NCBI RefSeq assembly: GCF_033958435.1 | Contig: NC_134147.1 | Span: 44,262,001-44,326,000 of the forward strand | Source of the DNA: Carettochelys insculpta | Lineage: Eukaryota; Chordata; Testudines; Carettochelyidae | DNA: 64,000 nt | Reading direction: 5' to 3' | The notes under the pieces: generated by a model | What the model was told of the DNA's origin: nothing | What the model saw: the letters and a program-made list of their open reading frames with translations, nothing else | The model's database searches: none | In this document: positions 22,216 through 34,291 of the stretch, piece by piece | How the letters are laid out: each line of letters starts with the position of its first letter | Numbering within the stretch: position 1 is the first letter of the stretch | Program-made: the position numbers and the translations under genes

Positions 22216-24654
22216 ACTGATAGGAGACTAAACAGGTGACACTTGTCCTTCCCTCCTCCCAACTATATTTTCTTAGATCCTTTTAAATTAATTAACCTTC
22301 CCCCAGCCCACTTATGAAATAGGCCCCTCCTGTACTGCCAAAGAGGGATGTCACCCGATACTCATGGAGCAGGCGCTTTCCGACAAGAGCTGCTCTTGAC
22401 ACACATGCTTTCCCCAGCGGAGGCAGGGTTATGATTTTTTTTAATACTATGGCACCAGCAGGAGGGGACGTGGACTCTTCTTGTTGGCTTCTCTCAAAAC
22501 CCTTGCAGTGCTGGCTTTCAAAAAGAGAAGGCGCTCACTCCTGCTTTTCTGCACTCCGCCTTGGAAACCCCCAGCACTGTGCTGGGGCTCTCATTGTATT
22601 CCAGCACTGCAGCTTTATGGAATGTCACCTCTTTGCTCTGGCCCCAGAAGAGGGGAAAGAAAACTTTCACTGGCTTCCCATGGGTGGACCGAATCGTGTG
22701 TGAGGGATTAAGGAAGAGCTCAGCCCAGCATTTTAGCTGTGCTCTTCTACAGGGGCCCTGGAGGACTGGAGCTGGAATGGGACGGTGACTTTTTTAACAG
22801 TTTGGCTTCTTTACCAAGGAAGCTACCCTAAAATAGAGTGGGAGGGATGGGGAGTAAAGAAAATGATCCTTCATCCAGGTAGAAACCCTTCTGTCTGATC
22901 TGGATTCCCTCCTCTGTCCATTTTGTAGGGAGGTCTCAACTATCTATCCCTGTCCCTCTTTTTTATTTTTTTTCCCCTTAAAATCTTTATTCCAATTGAT
23001 ATCGTCACCCATCCTTGACTCAGCACCTTGGAACCTGCGCCTCGTTGGGAGCACACTGCAAAGTTCACACTCGCATGGGAGGTGCTGCTTACTTCGCATT
23101 GCTGGGGAGAGGTCGACTAGCTGCACTGAGAGGGTGTGCTGAACTGCATGGGAAAGAAAGAGACCCACAGACTGTTATTGGTTCAGATATTAGCAGCAGC
23201 ATCCATAAGGTACCCACTGCTGAAGTAACTGAGGAGACTGTGGAAAGCCTCGATGAAGGCAGAGATGGCCTGTGGGTAAACAGATGAAAATACATGATCC
23301 TTATTCTACGCCCTCCATGGTTTTACCCTTGCAAGTGAGAATTCTGGCAGTAGTTTCAGTGTTAGGAGAAAGCGGGTGCAATAGCGGAATCTTATTACAT
23401 TGCCTCGATAAGCACTCGGTCCCTGGGCGGAGGGTAGGCAGGGAGCACAGCAATGGGTTTGTTAAAATGGCCTCAGCCCTCCAGGGAAGAGACATGAGGC
23501 CATGGGACTGGAGCGAGTGAGCGCTCAGAATGTCTGCGTAGATGCTGACATGATACCTGGTGGTGTAGACCCTGGAGTGGGAGTGAAGTGACCTTAATTC
23601 AGCCCCTGGTCCTGCTGTCAGGCCCAGTTCACTATGGAAACTGAGGGACACCCATTTCCCCTGAAGTAGGAGTCCCTTGGGATCTTGCCCCCCAGAAGGA
23701 GGATTTTGTAGGGGGAAAGTTACAGTGGAAGCTCCCCCCCCACACACACACAGTGCTTGATTTGTATTGAACGTGGGGCTGGAGTGCGAACCCTGAGGTG
23801 CTGGAGCTGTGAACTGCCTCACCTCGAGGTGCCAGGACTCAGCTCTGGAACAAGTTAACCATGGCACCTCCCATCCCTCACCCCTCACCTCAGAGATGCG
23901 GTTCCTGTCCTGCAAGGCTCCCCGGCCTCGTCCTGGTGCACAGGGCTGGCAGCAGCTCTCAAGGCAGGTGCTGGGGCTAGTCCCTCGTGACGGAAGTGTT
24001 CCAGAGCCAAAACTGAGGGAGCGGCACTGGCGCAGCCCCCACCCTGGTGAACCTTCTTGCAGCGTCACACGTTCACTTTCGGTCACTCATTCACTCTGCG
24101 TACCTGGGTCAAACCTGCATGATGGAGTGATCCCTTTGGGCCATGTCCCAGATGACAACGCCCAGTGCAGGGAGCCCAGCCCTGCACAGCAACAGCTGCT
24201 TCGACTGGGCCTGGATTTGTTGTGGTGAACACAGAACAGTGGCACCAAACCTGGGACTATTGGACCTTGTGGGGTCAGATCCTAAGCCTGCATGGTAGGA
24301 TGCAGGGTCCTGAAGGTGCATGTGGCAGAGAAAGGGGTTGGAAAGAAAATCTGCCCTACATTCCCTGCCCTGCAGCTCTGGGCCCAGCTCCGGTGGTTGG
24401 CTCTCACCACAATCCACAGATGAGGTAAAACTTCAATGTACCATCTCCCATCCCACTCAAACTTGGCCCAGCCACGCCCTGAGGCCCAGGTTGGTAGGGG
24501 GCTCTGTGCCAGTGCATACTTGTTAACTTGGGCATGTCTGCAGTAGATTTCTTGGAGGAATCTGGGTGTAACCCTTAATATCACTGTACCTCAATTCCTC
24601 ATGATATTTAATATGTGATATGGAGAGAAGAGCAATACTTTCTTTCCCACTCCC
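22216..24654. other. Moderately GC-rich unique DNA, long chance frames
   Basis: Contains a 261-codon minus-strand open frame (23301-24086) whose translation is low in recognisable structure and rich in Ser/Pro/Gly, plus several overlapping frames on the plus strand. I do not call it a gene. A C8(AC)n run lies near 23736-23755. Confidence 0.4.
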
Positions 24655-24735
24655 TGTCTTGTGTCTTTCAACTGTAAACACTTGAGGGTAGGGATTGTCT
24701 TACTATATCTGTACAGTGCTTGCAATCTCGATTTG
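24655..24735 (+). mobile_element. Possible MIR/L2-type 3' fragment
   Basis: CTGTAAACACTTGAGGGTAG, GGATTGTCTTACTATATCTG and TACAGTGCTTGCA resemble the 'GTAAGCTCCTTGAGGGCAGG...GTACAGTGCCT' text of ancient SINE/LINE tails. Confidence 0.5.
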
Positions 24736-24904
24736 GGCTTCCAGACGTTGCGTTATTAACAACTTTCACACAAGTTAATTGCTAAATTTCATTAAGGAAC
24801 TAGCCTGAGGTGCATTGGCCTTCTTTGAGCACAGAAACCAGGATAACTGACTCCACTTTGACTTAACCGCTAGACACAGCCTCCTTGCCAAACATTCAGG
24901 AGAC

Positions 24905-25065
24905 CACCAATACAGACTTCCTGTGTGACTTTGGGGAAGTCTTCTTGTTACTCCGTGCCTCAGTTTCCAAACTGTAAAATGGGCATATTTACATTTCCTT
25001 TCCTCGCAGGAATGTCACCGATTGTAAGGTGCTCAGTTACTATATTAATAGGGGCTGGTGACACA
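24905..25065 (+). mobile_element. MIR SINE fragment
   Basis: CTTCCTGTGTGACTTTGGGG, TACTCCGTGCCTCAGTTTCC and CAAACTGTAAAATGGGCATA match the MIR core in the forward sense. It ends near GATTGTAAGGTGCTCAG. Confidence 0.85.
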
Positions 25066-28000
25066 GTTTATTTAACCTCTTCTGGCCCCACAGAGGTTAG
25101 CTGTGGATTACAGGCTAACGAAGCCACACTTCTCCCTTCCTACTGGGCATGTTCAGCCAGGAGAGAAGGTATAGATGGAAGCAACCCAGCTTAGTTGGGC
25201 TAGACTGCTGAGGAGGAAGGATGAGTTCTGCCAGTTCCCTCCATGGACCTGTGGGAGCCCCAGTTCACAGAGGCTAGGCATGCTGAAGCCCAAGCAGACA
25301 CCCAACAGCCAGCAGAGGCTTGGGAGGGGACTGAGTCACTGCAGATCTCACCAGCCGATGACCCAGAGACCCAAACGACCCCTGGACTGCTGTACTGGAA
25401 GACCAGGTAGGAAATATCCCAGGGGAACTAGACTCTAGTCTGGTCGTAGGACCGAGGAGTCTGTCTACATGTGTTGGGTGGATCTCTGTTGACCCAGTGG
25501 TGGAAAACTCTGCCACTATTAGGACCTGGGTGTGGGCTGGGTGGAGCAGGCTGGGCTCAGGTCTCCCTACCCATACTGGCAAGCCCCAGCTAGTCTGGCA
25601 GCTCCCTCACCTTCAGCCTCGAGGCTTGTGGTTGTTTATTGTCCATCGGGTCAGAACACTTGGCTACTGAGACTGCCTTCGCCGCTCCACCCTGCCTGAG
25701 ATCCTAGGTGGTACTCCAGTCTTTCCTGACCATGAGGTCACCCTGAGGTCCGGAAAGTAAGGGTGTCCTATGGAGTCTCACTGCTAGGCTACTCTCCCCT
25801 GGGAACAAGGGGAGTCAAATAACTCTGACCTCTAAGTCATGGTCTGCTACTCTCTGGGATAGGCCCTCAGGTTCTAAGCTCCTTGCCGACTGTATATAAC
25901 GAGACACCCTTTGACAGTACATATCTACCTCACGACAGGGCCATAGAAGTATATTAGTTGCATGTGGCCCATGTAGTACTAACATCATATAAGGAGTTTG
26001 AATACCTCACACTGAGCGGTAAAATTTTAAGGATGGTTTAAATTTCCCAACCTTCAATAAAAGTTTCCCATCATTCATCAGCGTAAAGAGCAGCCCTCAT
26101 ATACAATTCTTTAGGATTTCAGATGTTTGACACATGATATTTCCCTTTTGGAAAAATAGCCTGCTCAGTATAAATAGCATAACAAGATAAACACTGCACT
26201 CAGCGTGACAACCAAGAAAAATATGGAGAGGTCAATTTTAACATTGAGATGGCTTCAGAAGACAAGGCTGACTTTGTGGCATGATCAGATGAAATTCATC
26301 ACCCAGGACCCTAGCAATGTCAGGAGATGAAACGATAGTCTCTATCACACACAAATCAGCTCGCATGGCCGTGTTCTTTTTATTTATTCTGTAAGCTGCC
26401 TAGTGACAATATGTCTTTTGTTCTTACACCTGTTGGAGAGCAGAAATGAACCAATGATGGAGTTTTAGGGCTTTCCATGGGGTGAATGAGTCAGATTTCT
26501 TTTCCCCAGTTTATTACCGTACATCCCGTTTCAAAGGTGTGCTTTTCAGCCCAAGATACACAGGCCATTCAGCGCCTTGTTTTATTCTATTTTAAAGGAC
26601 AATAAAGCAAGTCATGAAAATCCCTACCAGGGTGGAGTAGGAGGGAAGACGTTGCCAGCTGTAAACCGAGCGGCTGCTTCGAGCGATTCTGTTCATTTGT
26701 GGCCTTGCAGGTTTGTGCAGCAGAAATACATTTCATGTGATTGCAGCAGCAGTGAATCTCCTTTGCTTTGGCCTGATGCTTGTATTTCTAATGGTTACAC
26801 AAACAATAAAAATGCATGGCCAGGTTCCATCCCACTGCTCGCATTTTTAATCCCTTCTCTGACAGCTACCGCACTGATTGGTCACCACTGCTATTTGTCT
26901 GCAGGAATCTTCATGCTGACACTGGCAGAATTAATAGTGAGATGATGTTTCTCTAATAAGTCTTTGGGAGACTCATTTAATGGAATTTGCTTTTAGGGGC
27001 AATTCACAAGCCTAGCTTGGAGGGACCAGGCAGAGGAAAACGCAGAGCCCATCAGCAAGAGACTTTCCTCTATCTGAGAGGCAGTCTCTTCGCTACTATG
27101 CTGCAAGAAAAAAGCAAGCCCATTGTTCCCTGCAGTTTACAAGGTGAAGCAATGAAGACGGGCAGTCAGTCGTGCAGCTGAGCCCTTCACATTTCAGTTT
27201 GTGCTGGCCATAAAAATTCTGTCACTTGATCCACTTCAAAACATGGCGAAAGCACAGCCCTGCTTTGGTGAGGGCAGTGGCTAGATACCGTAACAGGCCT
27301 TTCCTATCTCTAACAAGTCTGCTGCCATAACGAGCACGAGCACAAACGTGCTGAGGTTTGTAAGGCTATAAATTCAACACACAGCTTTTTGTTTTAGAAT
27401 CTTAAATGCAAGTGTAAGCATTATGGTCAAGTTTACGAAGTGCCTCGAGGGTTGTACACCCTGGGGAAAAAGCCATAGAGACCATATGCTCTTTCTCACC
27501 TGTCTCATTTCCTTCCATATCAGTGACTGACTATGCTTGTCTAGCACCACACAAAATCCCAGCTATGGAAGACAGTTGCAAGGATGAATTAGCACTGCCA
27601 TATTTAAAAAAAAATATCAAAACTGGCTCCTGATTAGAGACACTCATGAGCATGTTGGGCTGGTGCTGAATACACAATATAAAAGTTATCTTGTGATGAT
27701 TTTTCTGAAGTGACCTAACTCTTTGCTTCCTCTCCCTGTTTATTTTTGGTTGTGGCAGGTGTTACAGCCAGCAGCCTCACCTTGTGTGAAGGATATTTTT
27801 AGAAACAGTTGCCGGAGGGTTACCATATGATATAAGCACAGAACATACATGAGGGGTGGTATAGATAGTTTTATGAGGCACATCAGTAGAAAGTGTAAAG
27901 CTGTAATTACAGGCAACCTGTTGGATTGTCCAACAATTAATTAACCACTTAATAAACACTTACTAACCCCTCATAAACAGTGTGAAAGGTACATTTATAA

Positions 28001-28274
28001 AGTGTGACTGAAAGGCTAAAATATTGTCAGTGGGTTTTCCGGATTTTTGGTGGATACTCCTAGTGGAGGGCTAGGATTGCAGTCCCAAATGCTCCGTTTA
28101 GAAAAATGTCAGAAGTCTGACTTTATCCCCTAAGCAAATAAATGGAAAGTCCTGCATGTGCCTTATTACAAAGAACTATTGCATGTATTTGAAGACAGTG
28201 TCCCTGTTATCTACAGGGATGGCCTGTTTCCAATGTTGTTTCATCCTCCACATGATAATAACCCACTGCATTTC
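25066..28274. other. Unique DNA, no gene supported
   Basis: 25150-25950 is GC-rich and may hold an old unrecognised repeat. 26570-26990 is a coherent, repeat-free stretch with an open frame of 122 codons (26577-26945) but no recognisable protein; it could be a conserved non-coding element. 27180-28200 is AT-rich and featureless. Confidence 0.35.
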
Positions 28275-28420
28275 TCCGGTTGGTAAGCAAAGGCCTCAAA
28301 GCCTTTTACCAAAATTTATGAACTTTTCTACCCTACAGATGAGAAAACAAAGGCATGGAGACTTAACCAAGGTCTTATTGGAGGTATGTAGCAAAGAGCT
28401 GAACAGAACCTAGCCTTTTG
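28275..28420 (-). mobile_element. Degraded MIR SINE fragment
   Basis: CTACAGATGAGAAAACAAAG, GCATGGAGACTTAACCAAGG and TATGTAGCAAAGAGCTGAAC follow the antisense MIR core order with several mismatches. Confidence 0.6.
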
Positions 28421-28918
28421 ATTAGCAGCCATGTATTTTAACACTAACCTGTCCTTCCTTGATCTTTCAGGTCTGAGTTCCACTCTATTTTAATTACTCA
28501 GTTGGCTAGATATCCAAAGCCATAATTCCTGCTGATTTTGCTCCCAGATCCCAGGACTCTTAGGAGTGACATTCAGACCTCAGTGAATCAATGCATCCAG
28601 AACAGTAACGTCCTTCCAAGATGTGCCTTGCTTCACATATAGCATTCACAAGAACCTCATAACCCAAAATGGCACAACATTACTCGATGGAGAAGCCACC
28701 CTAAGTTGGTTCCCAACTAGATCAGATTGCACTTAGCTTTAGATGGTTGGAAAATACTAAATATTTTACATGGGAAAATATTAAAGAGAAAGGAAAATGT
28801 TCACTTTGCAAACAGCTTTTCATGGACATGCTCTGAAGAAATGTTTAGATTTAATGTTTTAGAACATGTCTTTTTTCAGCTGTAAAAAACCTCAGTGCAG
28901 CATTTCAAATCAACTTTA

Positions 28919-29934
28919 GGGTAGATCTACACAGCAAAGTTAGTCCAAAATAACAGCCGTTATTTTTTAATAACTATGCAAGCATCTACAAGAGGCAGCC
29001 ACTATTTTTAGCTTGGCTTATTTCCAAATTGGCAAACCTCATTCTACAAGGAATAGTGCCTATTTTGAAATAGGTTCTCTTAAGACAGGGAATAGATCCT
29101 GTTTTGAAATAAGATGACCATATGACATCCAATGGCTCTATTTCAAAATCAGCTCTATGTGTATAGCTGTGTCTACACGTGCACGCTACTTCGAAGTAGC
29201 GGCACTAACTTCGAAATAGCGCCCGTCGTGGCTACACGCGTCGGGCGCTATTTTGAAGTTAACTTCGACGTTAGGCAGCGAGACGTCGAAGTCGCTAACC
29301 TCATGAGGGGATCGGAATAGCGCCCTACTTCGACGTTCAACGTCGAAGTAGGGACCGTGTAGACGATCTGCGTCCCGCAACGTCGAAATTGCTGGGTCCT
29401 CCATGGCGGCCATCAGCTGGGGGGTTGAGAGATGCTCTCTCTCCAGCCTCTGCGGGGCTCTATGGTCACCGTGGGCAGCAGCCCTTAGCCCAGGGCTTCT
29501 GGCTGCTGCTGCGGCAGCTGGGGATCCATGCTGCAGGCACAGGGTCTGCAACCAGTTGTCGGCTCTGTGTATCTTGTGTTGTTTAGTGCAATTGTGTGTG
29601 GGAGGGGCCCTTTAAGGGAGCGGCTTGCTGTTGAGTCCGCCCTGTGACCCTGTCTGCAGCTGTGCCTGGCACCCTTATTTCGATGTGTGCTACTTTGGCG
29701 TGTAGACGTACCCTCGCAGCGCCTATTTCGATGTGGTGCCGCGCAACGTCGAAGTTGAACGTCGACTTTGCCAGCCCTGGAGGACGTGTAGACGTTATTC
29801 ATCGAAATAGCCTATTTCGATGTTGGCTTCACGTGTAGACGTAGCCTATAGGTGCTATATTTCGAAATAGCTATTCTGCAATTGTTCTTCCAGAATAGCT
29901 TACGTTGAAATAATGCTGCTGCGTAAACCTGCCA
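28919..29934 (+). mobile_element. Older Harbinger-like element X, split by the TCGA-rich element
   Basis: The left end GGGTAGATCTACACAGC (28919) and the right end CTGCGTAAACCTGCCA (to 29934) are imperfect inverted repeats. The left flank is TTA (28916-28918) and the right flank TGA (29935-29937), compatible with a decayed 3-bp TWA-type duplication. Without the 680-bp inner insertion the element is about 330 bp. Inside are TATTTTGAAATAGG words, which look like the CpG-decayed form of the TATTTCGAAATAG words in the younger element. No coding capacity. Confidence 0.62.
29166..29845 (-). mobile_element. TCGA-rich TIR element, copy 2 (inverted, nested)
   Basis: This 680-bp copy lies in the opposite orientation to copies 1 and 3. 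Ends are GCTGTGTCTACACGTGCACG and CACGTGTAGACGTAGC. TATA precedes the left end (29162-29165) and CTATA follows the right end (29846-29850), giving a 3- to 5-bp duplication depending on where the terminus is placed. The core around 29395-29660 is the reverse complement of the cores of the other copies, including the Kozak-type CCATGGCGGCC near 29402. It is visibly diverged from copies 1 and 3 in sequence and length, so it is older or from another subfamily. Its insertion splits element X. Confidence 0.88.
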
Positions 29935-29937
29935 TGA

Positions 29938-30353
29938 GGCAATGTCTACACTACAATGTTCTTTCGAAAGATCTTCCAGAAAAGATCTTCCAGAAAATCT
30001 TCTTTCAAAGGAGAGCATCCACGCACAAAAAAGTTGATCAAAAGAGTGACCTGCTCTTTCGAAAGAGAGCATCCATACAACCTCTGTTCTTTCGAAAGAA
30101 CAGGCCAAGGATCAAAGAATCAGGCACCATGAAAAAAGGGTCCATTTATACACATTTTCTTTCAAAAGAAGCTTTTGAAAAAAGGAGGTTTTCCTTAAAT
30201 GGGAGTAGAAGAGTACTTTCGAAAGGAGCACCATGTTCTTTCAATTTAATTTCAAAAGAACACTCTTTGTGTGTAGACGCTCCGCTGGATATTTCAGAAA
30301 AGCCCTTCCTTTCGAAAAATATTTCAAAAGAACTCACTAGTGTAGACGTGGCC
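29938..30353 (+). mobile_element. TTCGAAAG-rich TIR element Y
   Basis: The ends GGCAATGTCTACACTACAAT and CACTAGTGTAGACGTGGCC are inverted repeats that continue inward to TTCTTTCGAAAG/TTTTGAAATA. The interior repeats TTTCGAAAGA and AAAAGATCTTCC words. Left flank TGA (29935-29937) and right flank TTA (30354-30356) suggest insertion at the same TTA site as element X. It is 416 bp, non-coding, and shares the TCTACAC terminal word with the TCGA-rich family, so the two are probably related families. Confidence 0.72.
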
Positions 30354-30356
30354 TTA

Positions 30357-30530
30357 CTGATGAGAGATACCAGTGTACCACTGACAGGGGAAATTGAACC
30401 TGGGACCTCTGAGCATATGTCTCTACCCTGAGAGCTATAAAAAGATCAGAAGGTAGCTCATGCTCTGAGCTACAGAGGTGCTAAGCTCAATGTGGCCTGT
30501 CAGTGTTATATGTAGGGAGCTAGGACTTCA
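30357..30530 (-). mobile_element. tRNA-derived SINE, minus strand
   Basis: GAAATTGAACCTGGGACCTC is an antisense Pol III B box (GGTTCAA), and CTACCCTGAGAGCTATAAA an antisense A box (TAGCTC...GGTAGAG). Related copies lie at 56880 and 62630, sharing the 'TTGAACCT...GCTAAAAGCC...GGCTGTAGAG' layout. It cannot fold as an intact tRNA. Confidence 0.6.
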
Positions 30531-30664
30531 ACTGAGGTGTCACTAAAGCTTGAAACATGCTTCTTTAGCTAAGGGGAAGTATGTAACCTGCACATCTTCT
30601 ATGTATGGTGCACTCTCCCATCTAGTGGCATTGCAACCACTTACAGAGAGACAGCCATGAGTCT

Positions 30665-30800
30665 ACTTTACAGCTTTAGCTAAGCAGCAGCTGATTTTCA
30701 GGACATGCAGTAAAGGCCCATGCACTAAGCTCCAGGGGTCCCAGATTCAATTCTGCCCACAGATGACTGTGGTCTGTTGCTGTTACATCAGGACAACTGC
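30665..30800 (+). mobile_element. tRNA-derived SINE, plus strand
   Basis: GCACTAAGCTCCAGGGGTCC and CCAGATTCAATTCTGCCC follow the head of the same tRNA-type SINE in the forward sense, with a decayed B box. The A-box side is poorly preserved. With 30357-30530 it forms an inverted pair. Confidence 0.5.
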
Positions 30801-31574
30801 GTACTGTAACTCAATTGAGTGCAGTCCCTAATGAAAAAATTTCTTGGATTTTTGTGTGTGGCTGTTTTTGTGTGTGGTTTTAGAGTAGTCCCTTAACAAC
30901 ATTTTAATATTGTATTGTATTGAAGCTTGTATTTTAACTTTTTATTTAAAGATAAAAATAAAAGATCTCCATGGTCTGTAATTCACAGGTCACTAACACA
31001 ATGGAGAACAGGAGTCCTCTATGGTGTATTACCAGAACATTGAAAGAGCTTGGAGTCTGCTGGGCCACTGTGAATTTAGGGAACTTTAATTTGAAGATAG
31101 CTGACACTGCAGAGTGCAACAGGTCCCTCAGTCTTGTCAGTTGCAGGATTCGTGTAAAAGGGAATATTTCCTCCTGATGAAATCCCTCATAGTAGATGAC
31201 ATCACCAGAGTTTAGCCCTGTAAAAAGTAACAATTTTGTTATAGTTTCATGGTTTTAGAGGCCGTCTTTCAAATTATTGATCCAGAACTTATGACAGGGT
31301 TGGTCAGATGGTGGCCTTCTGATTGGCTGAACCTGTGTCATATGTGCAGGAGAGTCAGCTGCCGTTTGCAAGTGGCTGGGTATATTATGTTTCTCCCTCA
31401 GTCAACTGGGAGAAAAGTAATCTGTCTTTCCCAGAAGCTGAGCCTGGGTTTCTACTTGCAGCTGCTCAGAAAGTTTAATGGGGCTTTTCTCTGCCGACAG
31501 AGCCTGATCACTCAGCAGGAGCAAGGAGTACCTTTGTGGGAGGCATGTTCATCCACTGTCTCAACCCCACGCCA

Positions 31575-32345
31575 CTCTACACTCCCTCAGAAAGGTCATT
31601 CTGCACCTAGGACATAAGAATCCCAAACGCTGCTACAGGCTGGGGACCGAAAGGCTAACCAGCAGTTCTGCAAAAAAAGGACCTGAGCATTAGAGTGAGA
31701 AGGTGGACATGTGTCAACAGTGTGCCCTTGTAGCCAAGAAGGCTAATGGTATATTGGGGCGCATTAGCAGGACCTTTGCCCACAGATACAGGGAAGTGAT
31801 TATTCCCCTTTATTTGACATTGGTGATGCCACATCTGGAATACTGTGTCCAATTCTGGGGCTCCATTATAAAAATGATATGGACCCATTAAAGAGAGTCC
31901 AACGGAGGCAACAAAAATGCCTTGGGGGCTGGAGCACATGACTTATGATGAGCGGGAGTTGGGCTTATTTAGTCTACAAAGAGAAGAGTGAGGTGGGATT
32001 TGATAGCAGCCTTCAGCTGCCTGAAGGAGGATAACAAGGAAGATGGAGAGAGTCTGTTTTCAGTGATGACAAATGACAGAATGAGGAGCAGTGGTCTCAA
32101 GTTGCAGTGGGAGAGGTCTAGGTTGGATATTAGAAAAACTATTTCACCAGGAGGGTGGTAAAACATTGGCATGCGCTACTTAGAGAGGTGGAATCTGCAT
32201 CCTTATTGATTGTTAAATCTCGGCTCAACAAAGCCCTGACTGGGTTGATTTAGTTGGGATTGGTCTTGCTTTGAGCATGAGATTGGACTTGATGACCACC
32301 TGAGGTCTCTTCCAACCCTATGATGCTCTGAGTCTACGAATGTAA
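31575..32345 (+). mobile_element. CR1 LINE 3' region
   Basis: Contains the end of the CR1 reverse-transcriptase frame, the 3' UTR and the terminal GGACTTGATGACCACCTGAG, TCTTCCAACCCTATGATG tail (32285-32325). The order TCAACAGTGTGCCCTTGTAG, GGAGGCAACAAAAATGCC, GGAGAGGTCTAGGTTGGATA and GGTAAAACATTGGCATGCG is the usual CR1 3' order. Frame breaks occur after about residue 60 of the RT piece. Confidence 0.9.
31703..31891 (+). pseudogene. CR1 reverse-transcriptase C-terminal fragment
   Basis: The frame translates to text with [14 protein letters not shown] and [19 protein letters not shown], ending with [10 protein letters not shown]. This is the well-known C-terminal block of CR1 reverse transcriptase ('[20 protein letters not shown]'), downstream of the catalytic YxDD palm, which is absent here. 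It is a truncated, non-functional remnant in the 5'-truncated CR1 copy. Confidence 0.85.
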
Positions 32346-34291
32346 GGGGACACCAGAGCTACTTGCTGAGAGCACTCCCACAGATGGGGTGGGAGGAGGA
32401 CATGTATCTGCCTTAAATGATCCTACCATGTAAAAGTAAATTGTTGGAGACTGGCCTGTCATGAGGTCTGTTATTTGGGAGGGGAATTGTGAAGATCCAG
32501 AGTGGCATAGTGAGGCTTGGACATGAGTGCAGTTCAGATAAGCAGCCAAGTTTTTAGAAGTTCACCCACTCTGAACACTGACCTTAATGAGACATTCTTC
32601 CTTCTCTTGACTTATTGGGATTCCCACGTTCTTTGACCCTCCCCATAGAGCTGGAAGCAAGACAAGATGGTTATTTCGCTGTTCACAACAAAGTAGGTAG
32701 AAATTGTGGGCATCACAAACAGAAGGGGACTGTGTACTACCTGAGCTGCAGTCTGTTCTCTGGGCAACTGATCAGTACATGGCAAGTATGCTCTGCATCC
32801 ATATTGGTGTGAATCTGTTTTACTTTTGGCTGTACATTTGCAGCAGTGATAGGGGATTTTAGCAATGGGAAAGGCCTAAGTGTTTTGCTCCAGATTTCAT
32901 TTTCGTTTTTATTGCAGTATGACCAAGAAGCCCCACACAAGCAAAGAAGAAGGGGAAGAAATTTAATGATGTGAGATGTTATTGAAACCAAAAGCCAATA
33001 GTCAGATCCACGTGTCAGCTCTGAGAATTCTCACCCTGTGTTCCCAGTTCGACAGATGAACCTTGTAGAAAATGGAGCACAAGCTTTTCTGTCCACTTTG
33101 TGTTAAGCAGGGGACTATGGAGTCTCTATGATGGGAATCCTTTGAGAGGAGCTGCTCAGCATCACCCACCAGCAACCATTTTGTAAGGTGAAGCAGAGTT
33201 TAGAGGAAGAAGTATATGCACAGTTGTGTTGTACCAACTAAACAGCCTTTTCAGGAGCAGCAGTGGCAGATAATATGGTCTGTTTCCCAGCAGGATCCAA
33301 AGCATTCATTCTTATGGCAGATCTTCATGCCCATACAAAGACCCATCTTGGACACATAGGATCAGAACCACTTTACAGGGCCAAGGCCTGACTGGTTTTG
33401 TTTTAATTAAAAGTAAACAAATAAAATGGACTTGAAATTGATTGCCAAAGCAAATAGATAAAACTAGCCTTACATAAAACAGAGGGCATCTTACAGTCAA
33501 ATGGGAGATGTTTACTCTTCAGTCCAAGTACCTATTCACTACATAAAATATCATTTTCCAATCTTAATTTTGCATTCAGTTACTTTCATTTGTTTGCATT
33601 AATCTGGTTTACTTCTATTTCTCTAGGAATGTACATATTTTAGAGTAACACACAACAAATGATAGATTGAGTGTGTTTGCAATGACTTTGAAAATCATCC
33701 CAGAGTCCACAGACTGCTTTAAAAGTTGTATTCCTCTTAAATACTCTCAGCTTGCTGCTGCTAAATGTCATCTGCAAAGCCAGGAAGTCCTACCCTGCCA
33801 AATATGCAGTATCCCAGCCAGCAGGATTAAATCCAAAAGATATTTTAGCCAGCTCTTGGAAATGAATAGAATTTGTGACCCAGAACTCAGGGAAGTATAC
33901 AATGGAGTGGCACATACAGATGGTCCATATGAAACTTTCTGGGTAATTTTTAGTTTGACACGTGAAATATTTTGTGCTGCTTAAAATATATAAGTAATTT
34001 TTTGGGGACTGATTATGTAGGGGAGTCTGTATTGATATAATAGAGGGAATAAAGCTGTGAGAGTAAGAACTCACTGCTCGTTAGTTAGGCTTTATACAGC
34101 TTTCAGGACTTGTGAATATAAAGGTCAATGCTGCACAAAGTATCCTATTCCATTCTATACTGTGAATGTGGGATATTTCTTCAATGCAACCCCGAATCAT
34201 ATAAAACTTATGGGGTTTGGAGTCTTTGGGCAAATTCAAAGCCACTGATGTCTGAGTCTGGGAAGATCGAACAGATCAAACAGGTAGTTAA
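32346..34291. other. Unique DNA, no gene seen
   Basis: AT-rich sequence without recognised repeats or exons. Confidence 0.45.

Noticed and set aside
23301..24086. 261-codon open frame on the minus strand
   Set aside because: Translation is Ser/Pro/Gly-rich without a recognisable domain, the region is GC-richer than average, and overlapping long frames occur in the other sense. No splice or promoter evidence.
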